From the NCBI RefSeq assembly GCF_002019645.1, contig NZ_KV917374.1, forward strand, positions 4,228,696 to 4,292,695: a DNA stretch of 64,000 nt, in the 5' to 3' direction. Made by a program: the position numbers and the translations under genes. Within the stretch, counting starts at the first letter, position 1; each line of letters opens with the position of its first letter. This DNA comes from Litchfieldia alkalitelluris. Lineage in GTDB: Bacteria; Bacillota; Bacilli; Bacillales; Bacillaceae_L. A model generated the notes under the pieces. It was not told the DNA's origin, did no database searches, and saw only the letters and a list, made by a program, of their open reading frames with translations. Shown here one piece after another: positions 1 through 9,847 of this stretch.

Positions 1-831
1 ACCAGGAATTACACAAGTGACTGCAGGGTGTTGTAAACACCATGCCAATGCCCATTCCGCCATAGTTACACCTTCTGGCACTTCATTTTGTTTGATTTGC
101 TCAACCAAACGCAACTTCTCATCTACATCTTCTCTACTACGACCTTTTCTTACATTATCGCTAAATACCGCTCCTGGCTTATATTTTCCACTTAAAAATC
201 CACTCGCTAATGGGACTCGCGCTAATACACCAAGGTCTTGTTCAATACAAGAAGGAAATACCTGCTCCTCTGGAATTTGATCGAGTCGATTATATACAAC
301 CTGAATGGCCTTTGCCCCTACTTTCGTTGCGTTAGAGGTTTGATAAATATTATTATTGCTACCTATCGAAATTCCCAGGTTTCGAATTTTACCTGCTTGT
401 ACCTGTTTGTCCAACATTGTCCAAAGGCCATCGTTATTAAAATCTTCATCTGATCCAGAATGAAACTGATAGAGATCAATATAATCGGTTTTTAATGCCT
501 TTAAGGATTCCTCTAATTGCACACGGACATCATCAACACTCCATGCATGCCCCCATGAATCGTGCCATTTATGTCCAAACTTTGAAGCCACAACCCAGTC
601 TTCTCGACGTTCTCTGGATAGAAAGTCTCCAATAAAGCGTTCAGACATATGATGAGGACCATAACATTCTGCTGTATCAATCAAATTAATTCCCAGTTCT
701 TTTGCTCTAGTTAAAATAGCATCTACCTCGTCTTGATTGAAATCTCTTCCCCAATCTCCTCCAAATTGCCAAGTACCAACACCAACCACAGAAACATCTA
801 AATCTGTTTTGCCTAAACGTCTATACTTCAT
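1..831 (-). CDS. Aldo/keto reductase, 3' end beyond the window
   Basis: An open frame of 277 codons runs from an ATG at 831 to the window edge without a stop, so the C-terminus is missing. The product begins MKYRRLGKTDLDVS and has the aldo/keto reductase barrel signatures: DTAECYG with the Asp and Tyr of the catalytic tetrad, the Lys in VASKFGHKW and the His in YQFHSG. The enzyme should reduce carbonyls with NAD(P)H in the cytosol; its substrate cannot be told. It lies about 100 nt downstream of a second reductase on the same strand, so the two may be co-transcribed. Confidence 0.88.
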   Translation of the reverse strand, partial: MKYRRLGKTDLDVSVVGVGTWQFGGDWGRDFNQDEVDAILTRAKELGINLIDTAECYGPHHMSERFIGDFLSRERREDWVVASKFGHKWHDSWGHAWSVDDVRVQLEESLKALKTDYIDLYQFHSGSDEDFNNDGLWTMLDKQVQAGKIRNLGISIGSNNNIYQTSNATKVGAKAIQVVYNRLDQIPEEQVFPSCIEQDLGVLARVPLASGFLSGKYKPGAVFSDNVRKGRSREDVDEKLRLVEQIKQNEVPEGVTMAEWALAWCLQHPAVTCVIPG

Positions 832-933
832 TATATTCACCTCTAGTTTTATTTATTTATCGTTTCAGATGGGAGCCAAAACCATTTTCACAACTTCATG
901 TTAGTTTAAATCCATCCATCTAGAAAAAGATTA

Positions 934-1878
934 TTACTCCAAAATCGCCTCAATTTTTTGAATAATTTCATTTGAGAGCTCAATATCAACTGCTTTCACA
1001 TTTTCTTCAACTTGACTCGGCTTACTTGCACCGATTAAGGCACTTGAAACATTAGATTGATTTAAGATCCAAGCTAAAGCTAGATTAGGTAATGTAATGT
1101 TCAACTCATTTGCAAGATCCTCTAATTGGTCTACTTTTCTAAAAACTGCTTGATTTAGCATGCCTTTTATAAAGTTGTTGATAGATTCATTCGACGCTCG
1201 ACTATCCCCAGGAACGCTATTAGCCTTGTATTTCCCTGTTAATACTCCTTGAGCGAGTGGAGAAAACACAACCTGCCCCACACCGTATTTTTCACTCACA
1301 GGAATAACCTCTTTTTCAATATAACGGTGAAGCATGTTATATTGTGGTTGATTAACAACAATACGGTCTAATAAAAATTGATCTGCCACACGCATTGCTT
1401 CTTCAATTTGTGCTGCACTCCATTCGCTTACCCCTGCATATAATATTTTCCCTTGACGAATCAAATCATCAATTGTTCGCAAGGTTTCTTCAACAGGTGT
1501 TTCTGAATCATAACGATGACAATAAAATATATCCACATAATCAAGGTTCATTCTCTTCAAGCTAGCATTTACTTGTTCAGTTACATGCTTTCTAGATAGA
1601 CCCCGGTCATTCGGTCCCTCACCCATTGGCCAGAATGCTTTGGTTGTAATGACATAAGATTCACGAGGATACTCTTTAAGTGCTTGAGCCATCACTCGCT
1701 CACCCTCACCTTGTTCATATACATTTGCAGAGTCAAAAAAGTTAATACCTAATTCGTATGCTTTATGTATTGTTTTCTCAGCCACATTATCTTCTACGGT
1801 TTTCCCGTACGTTAACCAACTACCTAAACTAATTTCACTTACTTTCAAGCCGCTTCTTCCCAATCTTCTGTATTTCAT
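934..1878 (-). CDS. Aldo/keto reductase (IolS/YccK-like)
   Basis: The 314-residue protein begins MKYRRLGRSGLKVSEISLGSW, typical of the AKR group that includes B. subtilis IolS/YccK and potassium-channel beta subunits. The tetrad is visible: Asp and Tyr in FFDSANVYEQG, Lys in ITTKAFW and His in FYCHRY. The NADP-binding C-terminus (ALIGASKPSQVEEN) is intact. A GGGAGG site sits before a cluster of three ATGs; the third has the best spacing (about 9 nt) and starts the conserved MKYRRLG, so I chose 1878. It is divergent from an HxlR regulator gene, a common arrangement for redox-stress responsive reductases, but control is inferred only from position. Confidence 0.92.
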   Translation of the reverse strand: MKYRRLGRSGLKVSEISLGSWLTYGKTVEDNVAEKTIHKAYELGINFFDSANVYEQGEGERVMAQALKEYPRESYVITTKAFWPMGEGPNDRGLSRKHVTEQVNASLKRMNLDYVDIFYCHRYDSETPVEETLRTIDDLIRQGKILYAGVSEWSAAQIEEAMRVADQFLLDRIVVNQPQYNMLHRYIEKEVIPVSEKYGVGQVVFSPLAQGVLTGKYKANSVPGDSRASNESINNFIKGMLNQAVFRKVDQLEDLANELNITLPNLALAWILNQSNVSSALIGASKPSQVEENVKAVDIELSNEIIQKIEAILE

Positions 1879-2082
1879 CGTCATCATACCTCCCAAGGTT
1901 TTTAATTTACTTCTTATTCTCTCTCTTTTAATGAATCCTAGTTAACTTAATTCAGTAAGTAATTTCAAAGTTCACTATCTTGATGACAAAATGTAACTTT
2001 GTATTAATGGTCAAACAAGTTGAATATTATAAGCGGTATCAAACTTCAATAACCTCGTTCTAAAGCAGTTCTTACTGAGCAA

Positions 2083-2187
2083 CTACACTTCTTCCCCATC
2101 ACTCACTTGAAAAACGCTTAAGCCATGCATGGCTTTTTCACACCATAAGTGTTGTTGTACTTTGTAATACTGTTCACCATTATGCAT
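2083..2187 (-). CDS. Possible small ORF, 34 aa
   Basis: An ATG-started frame on the reverse strand encodes MHNGEQYYKVQQHLWCEKAM and onward, ending in SDGEEV. The composition looks protein-like, but the AAGGAG upstream is only 1 nt from the ATG. A second ATG with better spacing opens another, shorter frame. It may be a real small protein, a remnant, or chance. I do not recognise it. Confidence 0.25.
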   Translation of the reverse strand: MHNGEQYYKVQQHLWCEKAMHGLSVFQVSDGEEV

Positions 2188-2442
2188 TCTCCTTATTTGA
2201 TTAAAATACTCGTGTTACTAGGATGTAAAGGCTTCGATTTACAATATCACTTACAAGCACACTTTTAAGACGGTGTTTACTTATGACTTTTCTCTCTTGT
2301 TCAAAAACTGTAAATCTGTCTTTCAAAAAAAGTATATGTTTTCTGAAATGATATTACAATTACTGAAATTTTTTTGATATAATTACTTCAACTGTATATA
2401 CTTCAAAAATTATAGTTACTACACAAAAGGAAGTGAAGATCT

Positions 2443-2790
2443 ATGAGTCAACTAAACCAGTCAGAAAACCAAGTGAAAGAAGCTGAGAACATTCAAGTTG
2501 AATGTTCAATTGAAAAAGCACTAAATGTAATAGGAGGAAAGTGGTCTTTTCTCGTACTTAGAGAACTGTTTGATGGCACAAAAAGGTTTGGAGAATTACA
2601 AAAAGCTATTTCAAAGATTAGCCCAAAAGCATTAACCGATACAGTAAGGCATTTAGAGGAACATAACATACTAATTCGCTCTGTTTATCCAACAGTTCCT
2701 GTAACAGTGGAATATACACTTACAGAAAAAGGACAAGCTTTACATAAAATGATAAAAGAAATGAAAAAATGGGGAGCATACTGGGGATAA
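2443..2790 (+). CDS. HxlR-family winged-helix transcriptional regulator
   Basis: The 115-residue protein has the HxlR core: the Cys in QVECSIEKALNVIGGKWSFLVLRELF, the recognition region RFGELQKAISKISPKALTDTVRHLEE, and the wing VEYTLTEKGQAL. Regulators of this family (YodB, CatR, HypR) bind DNA as dimers and often sense electrophiles or oxidants through the N-terminal Cys, which is present here at about residue 21. The start has an AAGGAAGTGA site. A hairpin with a T-run follows. The divergent aldo/keto reductase is the natural candidate target. Confidence 0.92.
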   Translation: MSQLNQSENQVKEAENIQVECSIEKALNVIGGKWSFLVLRELFDGTKRFGELQKAISKISPKALTDTVRHLEEHNILIRSVYPTVPVTVEYTLTEKGQALHKMIKEMKKWGAYWG

Positions 2791-2806
2791 CTTTGTTTGT
2801 AAGAAG

Positions 2807-2838
2807 GTCTCTCACTTAGTGGGAGGCTAATTTTTTTT
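2807..2838 (+). terminator. Rho-independent terminator after the HxlR gene
   Basis: CTCTCAC pairs with GTGGGAG across a 3-nt loop and is followed by eight T residues. A very similar hairpin (CTCTCACTTATTGGGAGGC) recurs near 3855. Confidence 0.75.
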
Positions 2839-3111
2839 GGTTCGTTATCAGCCAGAGATTATGAGTCTTTGCCACAAGCATCACAATTGTCTCGAAGGAC
2901 AAAAACTAGAATATAGCTTTTATAGATAAATATTAGTATTTGTAAAGAGAATCTCAATTATTATGAACATTTTACTTTTAGGTGAAATGTATTTTCCTTT
3001 AAATGATTCAATTTTCGTTTCACTTTGATGTCATTTATTTCTCCACCGCAACAGAACTACTTAACATTTTAATAAACTTTTCTAAATATAATCTTATAGA
3101 GGTGATGAGTA
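2839..3111. other. AT-rich intergenic DNA
   Basis: No open frame of note is visible between the terminator and cwlJ. This stretch should hold the cwlJ promoter, but I could not assign a sigma-factor motif with confidence. Confidence 0.5.
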
Positions 3112-3552
3112 GTGACAAGAGTAGCATATACCGAAAATGACATTGGATTAGTAGCAAGAATGATGAGGGCAGAAGCCGAGGGTGAAGGGAAATTAGGAAT
3201 GCTTATGGTCGGTAATGTGATTGTTAATCGACTAAAAGCTGATTGTCTTGATTTTAGAGATTTAAGGTCAATACGGGACGTGATTTATCAGGTTCAAGGT
3301 GGAAATTATTCTTTTGAAGCAGTACAAAAAGGAAACTTATTTTATAGCCCAGCAAGAGGAGTAGAAAAAGATTTAGCCAAAAAAGTTTTAAAATACTGGA
3401 GACAACATCCTTCCCAGTATGCTCTTTGGTACTTTAATCCATATGCAGAGTGTCCACCTACATGGTACAATCAACCATTTACAGGAAAGTATAAACAACA
3501 TTGTTATTATGAACCAATAGCTAATACATGCGAAGGTGCTTATAGATATTAA
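3112..3552 (+). CDS. cwlJ: Spore cortex-lytic / cell-wall hydrolase CwlJ
   Basis: The 146-residue protein is full length for CwlJ and matches it throughout: the catalytic-region motif ARMMRAEAEGEGKLGMLMVGN, then NRLKADCLDF, LWYFNPYAECPPTWYNQPF and a C-terminal CEGAYRY. CwlJ is a SleB-domain hydrolase that degrades spore cortex peptidoglycan at germination, and in B. subtilis it sits in the spore coat. No signal peptide is seen, which fits synthesis in the mother cell. The GTG start is chosen because the nearby ATG frame stops at once and GAGGTGATGAG lies just upstream. No gerQ partner gene is adjacent. Its presence marks the host as a spore former. Confidence 0.93.
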   Translation: MTRVAYTENDIGLVARMMRAEAEGEGKLGMLMVGNVIVNRLKADCLDFRDLRSIRDVIYQVQGGNYSFEAVQKGNLFYSPARGVEKDLAKKVLKYWRQHPSQYALWYFNPYAECPPTWYNQPFTGKYKQHCYYEPIANTCEGAYRY

Positions 3553-3789
3553 AAATAGATCATTATATGGTCAGTTATGATTTTCTATAAGTTGTCCTCC
3601 CCTTTTAAAAATCTAAAACCATCACAGTATTCTCATTAAAATGTATTTGATATAAATTTTATTAATTTTGGTGTAGAGGACATTACTTATTACAAAATCC
3701 CCTAAATTAACTTGCACATTTCCATTATAAGGGACCATAAGAATTTTATATTCTGCATAATTTTTCATTCAAGGTGGACCGAGGAATTT

Positions 3790-4340
3790 TTAGAAATTCA
3801 ATACAGGTGTGACGACGAATGTGGCGATGTTTTTGATAAAGTATAGAAATGGCCTCTCACTTATTGGGAGGCTAAACTTTTTGAAAGGTGACACTGTAGG
3901 TTGAGATGCTGAAATCCATACATCCGTAATTTCAGAAAATGTACAGTTATTTAATTTTCTAGTTTTAACATGAATTGCTTCTTTATCAGAACGAATCTTA
4001 CTAGTCAGCAACTTATCAAGATTGTTATAAAAATCACCCTTAAAATCCTCTCTAAAACTGTAAAAAGTAAAAGTAGCACTGTTTACAAATTGGCTTTTTA
4101 CTAACCCTGAACTGAAGCAGATGAAGGTGATGAAGTGCGGTACTTTTTGCAGATATTTGTTACAAATTCAATAAGATCATTCTTTCTTTCTTTCTAATAG
4201 TTCTCTACAATTATTTCAGCATTTTTGCTTAGATCATCCAAAATATCCAAGTCTATATCCTTGAAGTAATGGGTGTTCCAATTCATTAGAAGGTAAAGAC
4301 TTCTCTCCTTTAACTCCGTTATATTTATAGGAATAGAATC
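3790..4340 (-). pseudogene. Degraded unidentified gene
   Basis: Reading the reverse strand from about 4340, a protein-like frame (NWNTHYFKDIDLDILDDLSK) hits an in-frame TAG near 4200, continues as NDLIEFVTNICKKYR, then needs a shift to go on through FVNSATFTFYSFREDFKGD and the open frame ending at 3790. No single intact ORF covers it and no family is recognised. The last part overlaps a hairpin near 3855 that resembles the one at 2807. This is an inference from composition; it may be chance. Confidence 0.3.
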
Positions 4341-4407
4341 TATCCAAGTTGTTTTAAGAAACCTATAAAAGGGTAATAATTACTATTACTAAAAATTGGG
4401 TGAAAAA

Positions 4408-4653
4408 ATGTTAAAAAAATTAAAAAATAGAACAACACTTGATGAAAATACGTTGCAAATCTATTTAGGAAAAAAGAAAGTGATTATAAAAAATCGTTAT
4501 CAACTAATTTATTACCTGAACAATATAATACAAGGGTTGTTTTACACGGCCGGAAGTATCCTCTTTTTATATGATTTTAGCAACGTGATTGCTATTTCTT
4601 TTTTTCTTGCTGGTAGTATCCTTATGGTTTGTCGATCTCTTATTCAATTATAA
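4408..4653 (+). CDS. YrhK-family small membrane protein
   Basis: The 81-residue protein begins MLKKLKNRTTLDENTLQIYL and carries the YrhK pattern NRYQLIYYLNNIIQGLFYTAGSILFLY followed by a second membrane segment FFLAGSILMVCRSLI. Two helices joined by a short loop are predicted; the function of YrhK proteins is unknown. The ATG at 4408 is preferred over an upstream TTG because GGGTGA lies before it. No operon partner is evident. Confidence 0.8.
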   Translation: MLKKLKNRTTLDENTLQIYLGKKKVIIKNRYQLIYYLNNIIQGLFYTAGSILFLYDFSNVIAISFFLAGSILMVCRSLIQL

Positions 4654-4831
4654 GAGATATTCATTTAATGAAGTTAGATAATGAAAAGAACAAGAAGAGA
4701 CACTTATAAAAGATCGCTTAAATATCAGATTAAGCCTACAAATTTGTTATTGTTAGTTCATTTAGTTGTAAAGCAGGAAGAAATGAAACTTACTTTTTAC
4801 TTTCCTAGCTACATAGATTTAATGGCACACA

Positions 4832-4866
4832 AAAAAGAAGACCTCTGTTCAACAGAGATCAACTTC
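4832..4866 (-). terminator. Terminator of the GH127 gene
   Basis: The palindrome CTCTGTTCAACAGAG is followed on the reverse strand by a T-rich run (TCTTCTTTTTT), just downstream of the stop codon at 4887. Confidence 0.75.
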
Positions 4867-4886
4867 TCTATAGCTTTTAATACCTA

Positions 4887-7190
4887 TTAACTCAAAATCC
4901 CATTAAGAGTTCTTAAACCATATACTCCACCTGCAATTTTCCCTTCAGTTGAAACGAATTTAACTTCAACCTTTTCTTCTCCATTTGTCAACTCAGCTGG
5001 AATTTCGTAAATCACATTAAACAATTCCTCTGAACTTCTTCCTTCAAGCTTTTGCTCAACAATTAATGTATCATTGACTAGTATTTGGAAGTCTCTTACA
5101 TATACTTTTCCATCAAGGTGTAAAATACCATCACCACTAAAATAAGTAACACATAAATACGTTGGCTTAACTGGATCAACAGCCATTTCATAGCTAAAGA
5201 AACCATCATCACGACTATCTCTCCATGCACGATGAACCACATTTAAGTAGCCTGAATTAGAATTTTTTGTTTTTATGGAATGCTCAACCTCAGGTTGCTG
5301 TTCATGTGGCTGAACTTGATCAATTGTAAGTGAGTGTAATTTTTCTTGCTCACTTTGTTCTCTATTTAAAAAGGCCTTATAAGTTTCTTCGTTCATAACA
5401 TCCCAGTATAACGTGTAGCGTTGGTGGTGTAAGTTGTAAAAAGGAATTAAGGTCACTTTTACATTTCCAGGTTGGCCAATTTCTTCCGTAACAAACGTTA
5501 ACGGTGAACCTTCCACAGCCTTAATCCAGTTGTTTAAATTTGTTTCATTAGTAACCAAGGTTGGAACATCAATTAATGGATGATTATTTAATGATAAGTG
5601 ATCACCCAAAATATCTGTTTCAGGAAAGTTTTCTCTACCCAATGCTCCAGCTAAAGCAATAGGCCCATACATGAACGAAATTTTACCTGTATCTCCTTTA
5701 GACTCATAAGTATGAAGTTCCATAGGAAGCCTAAGTTCAATGACATCACCTGAATTCCAGTTGCGTGAAATGGTTAAATATCCATTTTCACTAGACGCAT
5801 ACGTATGTTGGCCATTAACCTTCGCAGTTAACTCTCCTGATATCCAATATGGAACCCTAATATGAATCTTTAGAAATTCATTAGTAGCGTCTTCAATGAA
5901 TAATTTTGAAATCTGATTTTCTGGAAACTTTGTTTCTTGCTTCACCTTCATATTATCTAATTCAATTTCAGAACTAATAAATAAATTCACATAAAGCTCG
6001 TCATTTTCAGTATGATAAATTTCTCTTGTATATCGTGCTGGATTTTCCATTCCAGTACCAGTACAACACCAGAACGAATCATCATGGGAGCAATAAACTT
6101 TGAAATGTCCAGGTTGAGTAGCGACAAAATACGTTTTCATTCCTGAGTCAGGATCCTGTGAAGCAAGAATATGGTTATATAATGCTCTTTCATAATAATC
6201 CATGTATTCTACCTTATGTGTCCATTTAAATAAGTGCTCAGTAAGTTTTAGCATATTATAGGTATTACATGTTTCAGTTGTTTGAATTCCTAATTCTTCG
6301 GTATTTTCAAGACCAAAATGTTCATTTTTTGAATTTCCTCCAATAACATATGAACGATTTGTAGTCACTATATCCCAGAAGTAAACTGCACAATCACGGT
6401 AGTAGGTTTCCCCTGTAATTTCATAGAGCTTTGCAGCACCAACTACTTTAGGAATTTGGGTGTTGGCGTGTTTTCCTTCAAGGTCATCTATTCCTTTTGA
6501 TAGAGGATCAAGGATTGCTTTATGGCAGAATCTAATGGCTAGGTCGAGATAGTCACGGTTACCGGTAATTAAGTAAAGATCAGCCATCGTTTCATTCATA
6601 CCGCCATGTTCACAGATTAGCATCCGCTGGAACTCTTCATCTGATAGATTATCAGTCCCTTTCTTTGCCCAATCAGCTAGTTTAAGAACAATCTGGAGAG
6701 CCTTTTCATTACCAGTTAACTTATACGTATCGATTAAGCCAGCATAAATCTTATGAATGCTATACCAAGGCACCCACGAATCTCCGAGACTAAAATTCGA
6801 AACTTCGAAATCTCCACCGGCAAATACCTTATCATAGCACTCCCGTGGAAACCCACTTAAATAGCCAGCCGGATCTAACGATTGAATATATTCAAGCTCA
6901 TCTATTGCGTAATTGAGCTTCTCCTTTAATTTCTTATCGCCAGATACAGCATACATCGTTGAAGCAGCAGATAACCAATGACCGATTGAATGACCACTAA
7001 TTCCTCTTGTTTCCCACCCGCCATAACGGGGTTTTTTGGGTGTTTTAAAAACAGCATGGTAACAAGATGCTACCAAACGGTCAACATCCAGAGTTAATAA
7101 AAATCCTTTTCCGACTTCTTGTGATTCCTTAAAGATACCATCTAATAATTTCACATTCTGTTTTCGTTCTTCTACTTTTATATGTTTCAT
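4887..7190 (-). CDS. GH127-family beta-L-arabinofuranosidase-like glycosidase
   Basis: The 767-residue protein belongs to glycoside hydrolase family 127 (former DUF1680). The zinc/cysteine catalytic site of that family is visible: E306-T-C308 in TTETCNTYNMLK and the Cys pair at 375-376 in FWCCTGTG. The N-terminal (alpha/alpha)6 barrel is followed by beta domains and a C-terminal module ending GGVYGLRTL. No signal peptide is seen, so it should act on imported oligosaccharides in the cytosol. The ATG at 7190 has AAGGTGA 6 nt upstream. It is divergent from an AraC regulator, the probable controller. No sugar transporter is adjacent, and the exact substrate is not fixed by family alone. Confidence 0.9.
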   Translation of the reverse strand: MKHIKVEERKQNVKLLDGIFKESQEVGKGFLLTLDVDRLVASCYHAVFKTPKKPRYGGWETRGISGHSIGHWLSAASTMYAVSGDKKLKEKLNYAIDELEYIQSLDPAGYLSGFPRECYDKVFAGGDFEVSNFSLGDSWVPWYSIHKIYAGLIDTYKLTGNEKALQIVLKLADWAKKGTDNLSDEEFQRMLICEHGGMNETMADLYLITGNRDYLDLAIRFCHKAILDPLSKGIDDLEGKHANTQIPKVVGAAKLYEITGETYYRDCAVYFWDIVTTNRSYVIGGNSKNEHFGLENTEELGIQTTETCNTYNMLKLTEHLFKWTHKVEYMDYYERALYNHILASQDPDSGMKTYFVATQPGHFKVYCSHDDSFWCCTGTGMENPARYTREIYHTENDELYVNLFISSEIELDNMKVKQETKFPENQISKLFIEDATNEFLKIHIRVPYWISGELTAKVNGQHTYASSENGYLTISRNWNSGDVIELRLPMELHTYESKGDTGKISFMYGPIALAGALGRENFPETDILGDHLSLNNHPLIDVPTLVTNETNLNNWIKAVEGSPLTFVTEEIGQPGNVKVTLIPFYNLHHQRYTLYWDVMNEETYKAFLNREQSEQEKLHSLTIDQVQPHEQQPEVEHSIKTKNSNSGYLNVVHRAWRDSRDDGFFSYEMAVDPVKPTYLCVTYFSGDGILHLDGKVYVRDFQILVNDTLIVEQKLEGRSSEELFNVIYEIPAELTNGEEKVEVKFVSTEGKIAGGVYGLRTLNGILS

Positions 7191-7346
7191 GAGATTCACC
7201 TTCTCTTCTCTATTTAAATGTCCTTAAGTCTATTATGAAATGTTTAGTAGTAAAAAGGAATTCACAATACTATAGAATACATATCCTTTTTTTAGATTAT
7301 TTTTGGTAGAATAATTGTATATAAACATTGTGAAGGTGATTTATTT

Positions 7347-8219
7347 ATGCACACAATTCATATTAACTCATATAGTCTTCCATTAGTGAGAGAAATAGGT
7401 TTCATGCATGATAAAAAAGGAATCTATCGTCATCCTGACCGTAAAATGGAAAAAATAAATGTCTTTGTTTTTGTTATTAGAGGAAGTATTCATGTTTTTG
7501 AAGATGGGACGGAGTACAGATTAACTCAAGGGTCATATCTTTTTCTAAAAAAAGATATTTCCCATTGGGGAGGTGATTTCTATGAACCAGGAACAAGCTG
7601 GTTTTATATTCACTTTTATAATTCTCCTGAAACAGAAAAAAACGAAGAGGATACTGAATTTGTTTACTTTCCTAAATCCTCTTTGATTTACGAGGATACT
7701 TATGAGACAAAATTATGTTTACCTAAGTGCGGGCGGATCTCAAGCCCGGAATTTTTTGTAACAAAGCTAAAAAATTTAGTCACTTTGTACGAGACCCCGC
7801 ATCCATTGCGACCTATTCAGTTATCACTATCTACCTATCAGTTATTCACTGTCATATATTCAGGGTATATAGAAGAACAGAACAATTCAAAGAATCATGT
7901 TGTTATAAATCAAATGATTGAAATGCTTACTAACTCTGAACGTGAAAAATTAACTGGGGAGGAAATCGCAGATAGTCTTGGGATGAACTATGCGTACTTA
8001 TCTACCTTATTTAAAAAGCATACGGGTAAAAGTGTGAAAAGATACCAAAATGAAATATTGATTGAAAAAGCAGTTGAAATGTTTAGAAAAAATGCTGGAA
8101 ATGTGACAGAAGTAAGTGATGCTTTAGGATTTTCAAATCCCTTTTATTTTAGTCGTGTTTTCAAAAAAATTACAGGGGTATCTCCGACAACATATATAAG
8201 CGAAAGTTATAAGTATTAA
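7347..8219 (+). CDS. AraC-family transcriptional regulator
   Basis: The 290-residue protein has an N-terminal cupin-like sensing domain (INVFVFVIRGSIHVFEDG, then LFLKKDISHWGG) and a C-terminal double helix-turn-helix: TGEEIADSLGMNYAYLSTLFKKHTGKS and then VTEVSDALGFSNPFYFSRVFKKITG, the AraC signature. GAAGGTGA precedes the ATG. It is divergent from the GH127 gene with a 156-bp shared promoter region, so it most likely activates that gene in response to a sugar. The ligand is unknown. Confidence 0.92.
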   Translation: MHTIHINSYSLPLVREIGFMHDKKGIYRHPDRKMEKINVFVFVIRGSIHVFEDGTEYRLTQGSYLFLKKDISHWGGDFYEPGTSWFYIHFYNSPETEKNEEDTEFVYFPKSSLIYEDTYETKLCLPKCGRISSPEFFVTKLKNLVTLYETPHPLRPIQLSLSTYQLFTVIYSGYIEEQNNSKNHVVINQMIEMLTNSEREKLTGEEIADSLGMNYAYLSTLFKKHTGKSVKRYQNEILIEKAVEMFRKNAGNVTEVSDALGFSNPFYFSRVFKKITGVSPTTYISESYKY

Positions 8220-8433
8220 TTGATAAGAATACAATTGTCTGAAAGGTTAATCAGAAAGAGAATAGAATCCATTGGAATCAAGGCTTTGTTCAAGGGACAA
8301 AAGCTTTAGTAAAAACAATTTCACATATCTTCCACAGCTAGTTATTTAGGTTCAATCAGAAGGATATGCTTGATATTTAAAATAGAGCATTGTATAATTC
8401 TCAAGTGGCAATTTTATAATTATATACTACACC

Positions 8434-8494
8434 TGTATAACCTCAATAATACGGCTTGAGGGTCTCTACCAGGAACCATAAAATCCTGATTACA
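8434..8494 (+). promoter_or_regulatory. Adenine-sensing purine riboswitch aptamer (pbuE type)
   Basis: The sequence has the purine aptamer architecture: P1 (TGTA with TACA at its 3' side), P2 (CCTCAA with TTGAGG), the conserved joining segment TCTCTACC and P3 (CAGGA with TCCTG). In the J3/1 segment CCTGATTAC, the base that contacts the ligand is T, which specifies adenine; guanine riboswitches have C there (GACTAC). The element closely resembles the B. subtilis pbuE riboswitch and lies just upstream of a pbuE homologue. Confidence 0.93.
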
Positions 8495-8533
8495 GAAAAT
8501 GAATTTCTCATTTTTTGTAATCAGGATTTTTTA
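8480..8533 (+). terminator. Riboswitch expression-platform terminator
   Basis: AATCCTGATTACA pairs with TGTAATCAGGATT across a loop and is followed by a T-run. The 5' arm is the 3' half of aptamer helices P3 and P1, so the two folds exclude each other. Adenine binding should block the terminator and switch pbuE on, as known for B. subtilis pbuE. Confidence 0.9.
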
Positions 8534-8600
8534 TTTTCTGAAAATAACCTTCTAAATCTAGTCATCTACTTTTAGAACATAAGAAAGGCTGGGAATCAAA

Positions 8601-9800
8601 TTGAATTTGAAAGTATTTATTTTAGCATTATCAACTATCGCTGTTGGATTAGTTGAATTAATCGTAGGTGGGATTTTGCCGACGATTGCCGACGATCTTA
8701 ATATCTCCATAAGTTCTGCCGGTCAGTTAATAACGGTGTTCGCACTTGTATATGCAATTGCAGGTCCTGTTTTACTTGTCATGACAAGTAGGATTGAACG
8801 TAAAAAGTTGTATCTAATTTCTTTATTCGTTTTCTTTTTAGGAAATATCATGACCTTTTTTAGCCCTAATTATTCCTTTATGATGATTGCTAGAGTGTTG
8901 ACGGCAATGAGTACAGCACTTATTGTTGTGCTTTCACTGACTATTGCTGCAAAAGTTGTAATGCCTACTCATCGAGCAAAGGCTTTAGGGTTGATCTATA
9001 TGGGAATTAGCTCATCACTTGTTTTGGGTGTTCCTCTAGGTATCCTCATTTCCGACGCTTTTGGTTGGCGTGTCATATTCCTTGGAATTGCTGTATTGTC
9101 CATTGGTTCAATGGTGCTTATCTCTCTTTTTTTGGAACAAATCCCTGGAGAAAGATCAATTCCACTTAGACAACAACTAAAAGCAGTAGGTAGTGCGAAA
9201 TTGGGTAGTGCTCACCTTGCTACTATGTTTATGTTAGCAGGCCATTATACGCTTTATGCTTATTTTACTCCTTTTCTAGAAACTGAACTACATTTAAGTT
9301 CTTATGCAATTAGTATCTGTTATTTTGTGTTTGGAATAGCAGCAGTAAGTGGAGGAGCGTTTGGTGGTACTCTTTCAGATTGGATTGGAGCTCCAAAAAG
9401 TATCATAATCGTAATTAGTACATTTGGGATTGTACTGTTCTTATTGCCATTTACCACTTTTTCACTAGTCATATTTATCCCAATGATGATGATTTGGGCG
9501 GCTCTAAGTTGGAGTCTAGCGCCACCGCAACAAAGCTATTTAATTCAAACTGATCCCGCTACATCCGATATTCAGCAGAGCTTTAATAATTCGGCATTGC
9601 AGGTTGGGATTTCCCTCGGTTCGGGAATTGGTGGCATCGTGTTAAACCAAACTGGTACGGTTTCAAGTACAGCTTGGTTTGGTAGTGTCGTTGTCATCAT
9701 CTCCCTTGTATTTGCAGTCATTTCTTTGACAAGACCAAGTATAGTAAGGGAAAAAACGAATACCTCTTTTGCAAGGAGGGAATCCAGTATTCATCAGTAG
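8601..9800 (+). CDS. pbuE: Purine base efflux pump PbuE (MFS)
   Basis: The 399-residue protein is a 12-helix major facilitator, DHA1 type. It matches B. subtilis PbuE (YdhL) almost end to end: it starts [20 protein letters not shown], then has [16 protein letters not shown] and, near the end, [11 protein letters not shown] and [16 protein letters not shown]. PbuE exports adenine, hypoxanthine and analogues. The start is TTG with GGGA 6 nt upstream. The adenine riboswitch in the leader supports the assignment independently. A long hairpin follows the stop. Confidence 0.93.
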   Translation: MNLKVFILALSTIAVGLVELIVGGILPTIADDLNISISSAGQLITVFALVYAIAGPVLLVMTSRIERKKLYLISLFVFFLGNIMTFFSPNYSFMMIARVLTAMSTALIVVLSLTIAAKVVMPTHRAKALGLIYMGISSSLVLGVPLGILISDAFGWRVIFLGIAVLSIGSMVLISLFLEQIPGERSIPLRQQLKAVGSAKLGSAHLATMFMLAGHYTLYAYFTPFLETELHLSSYAISICYFVFGIAAVSGGAFGGTLSDWIGAPKSIIIVISTFGIVLFLLPFTTFSLVIFIPMMMIWAALSWSLAPPQQSYLIQTDPATSDIQQSFNNSALQVGISLGSGIGGIVLNQTGTVSSTAWFGSVVVIISLVFAVISLTRPSIVREKTNTSFARRESSIHQ

Positions 9801-9847
9801 GTAGATTCTCTACTGTTAGATCCCACATAAAATCTCCTAAAAAAGAA

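Noticed and set aside
4681-4890. 69-residue frame after the yrhK-like gene
   Set aside because: It has no ribosome site, runs through the terminator hairpin of the opposite gene, and looks like no protein.
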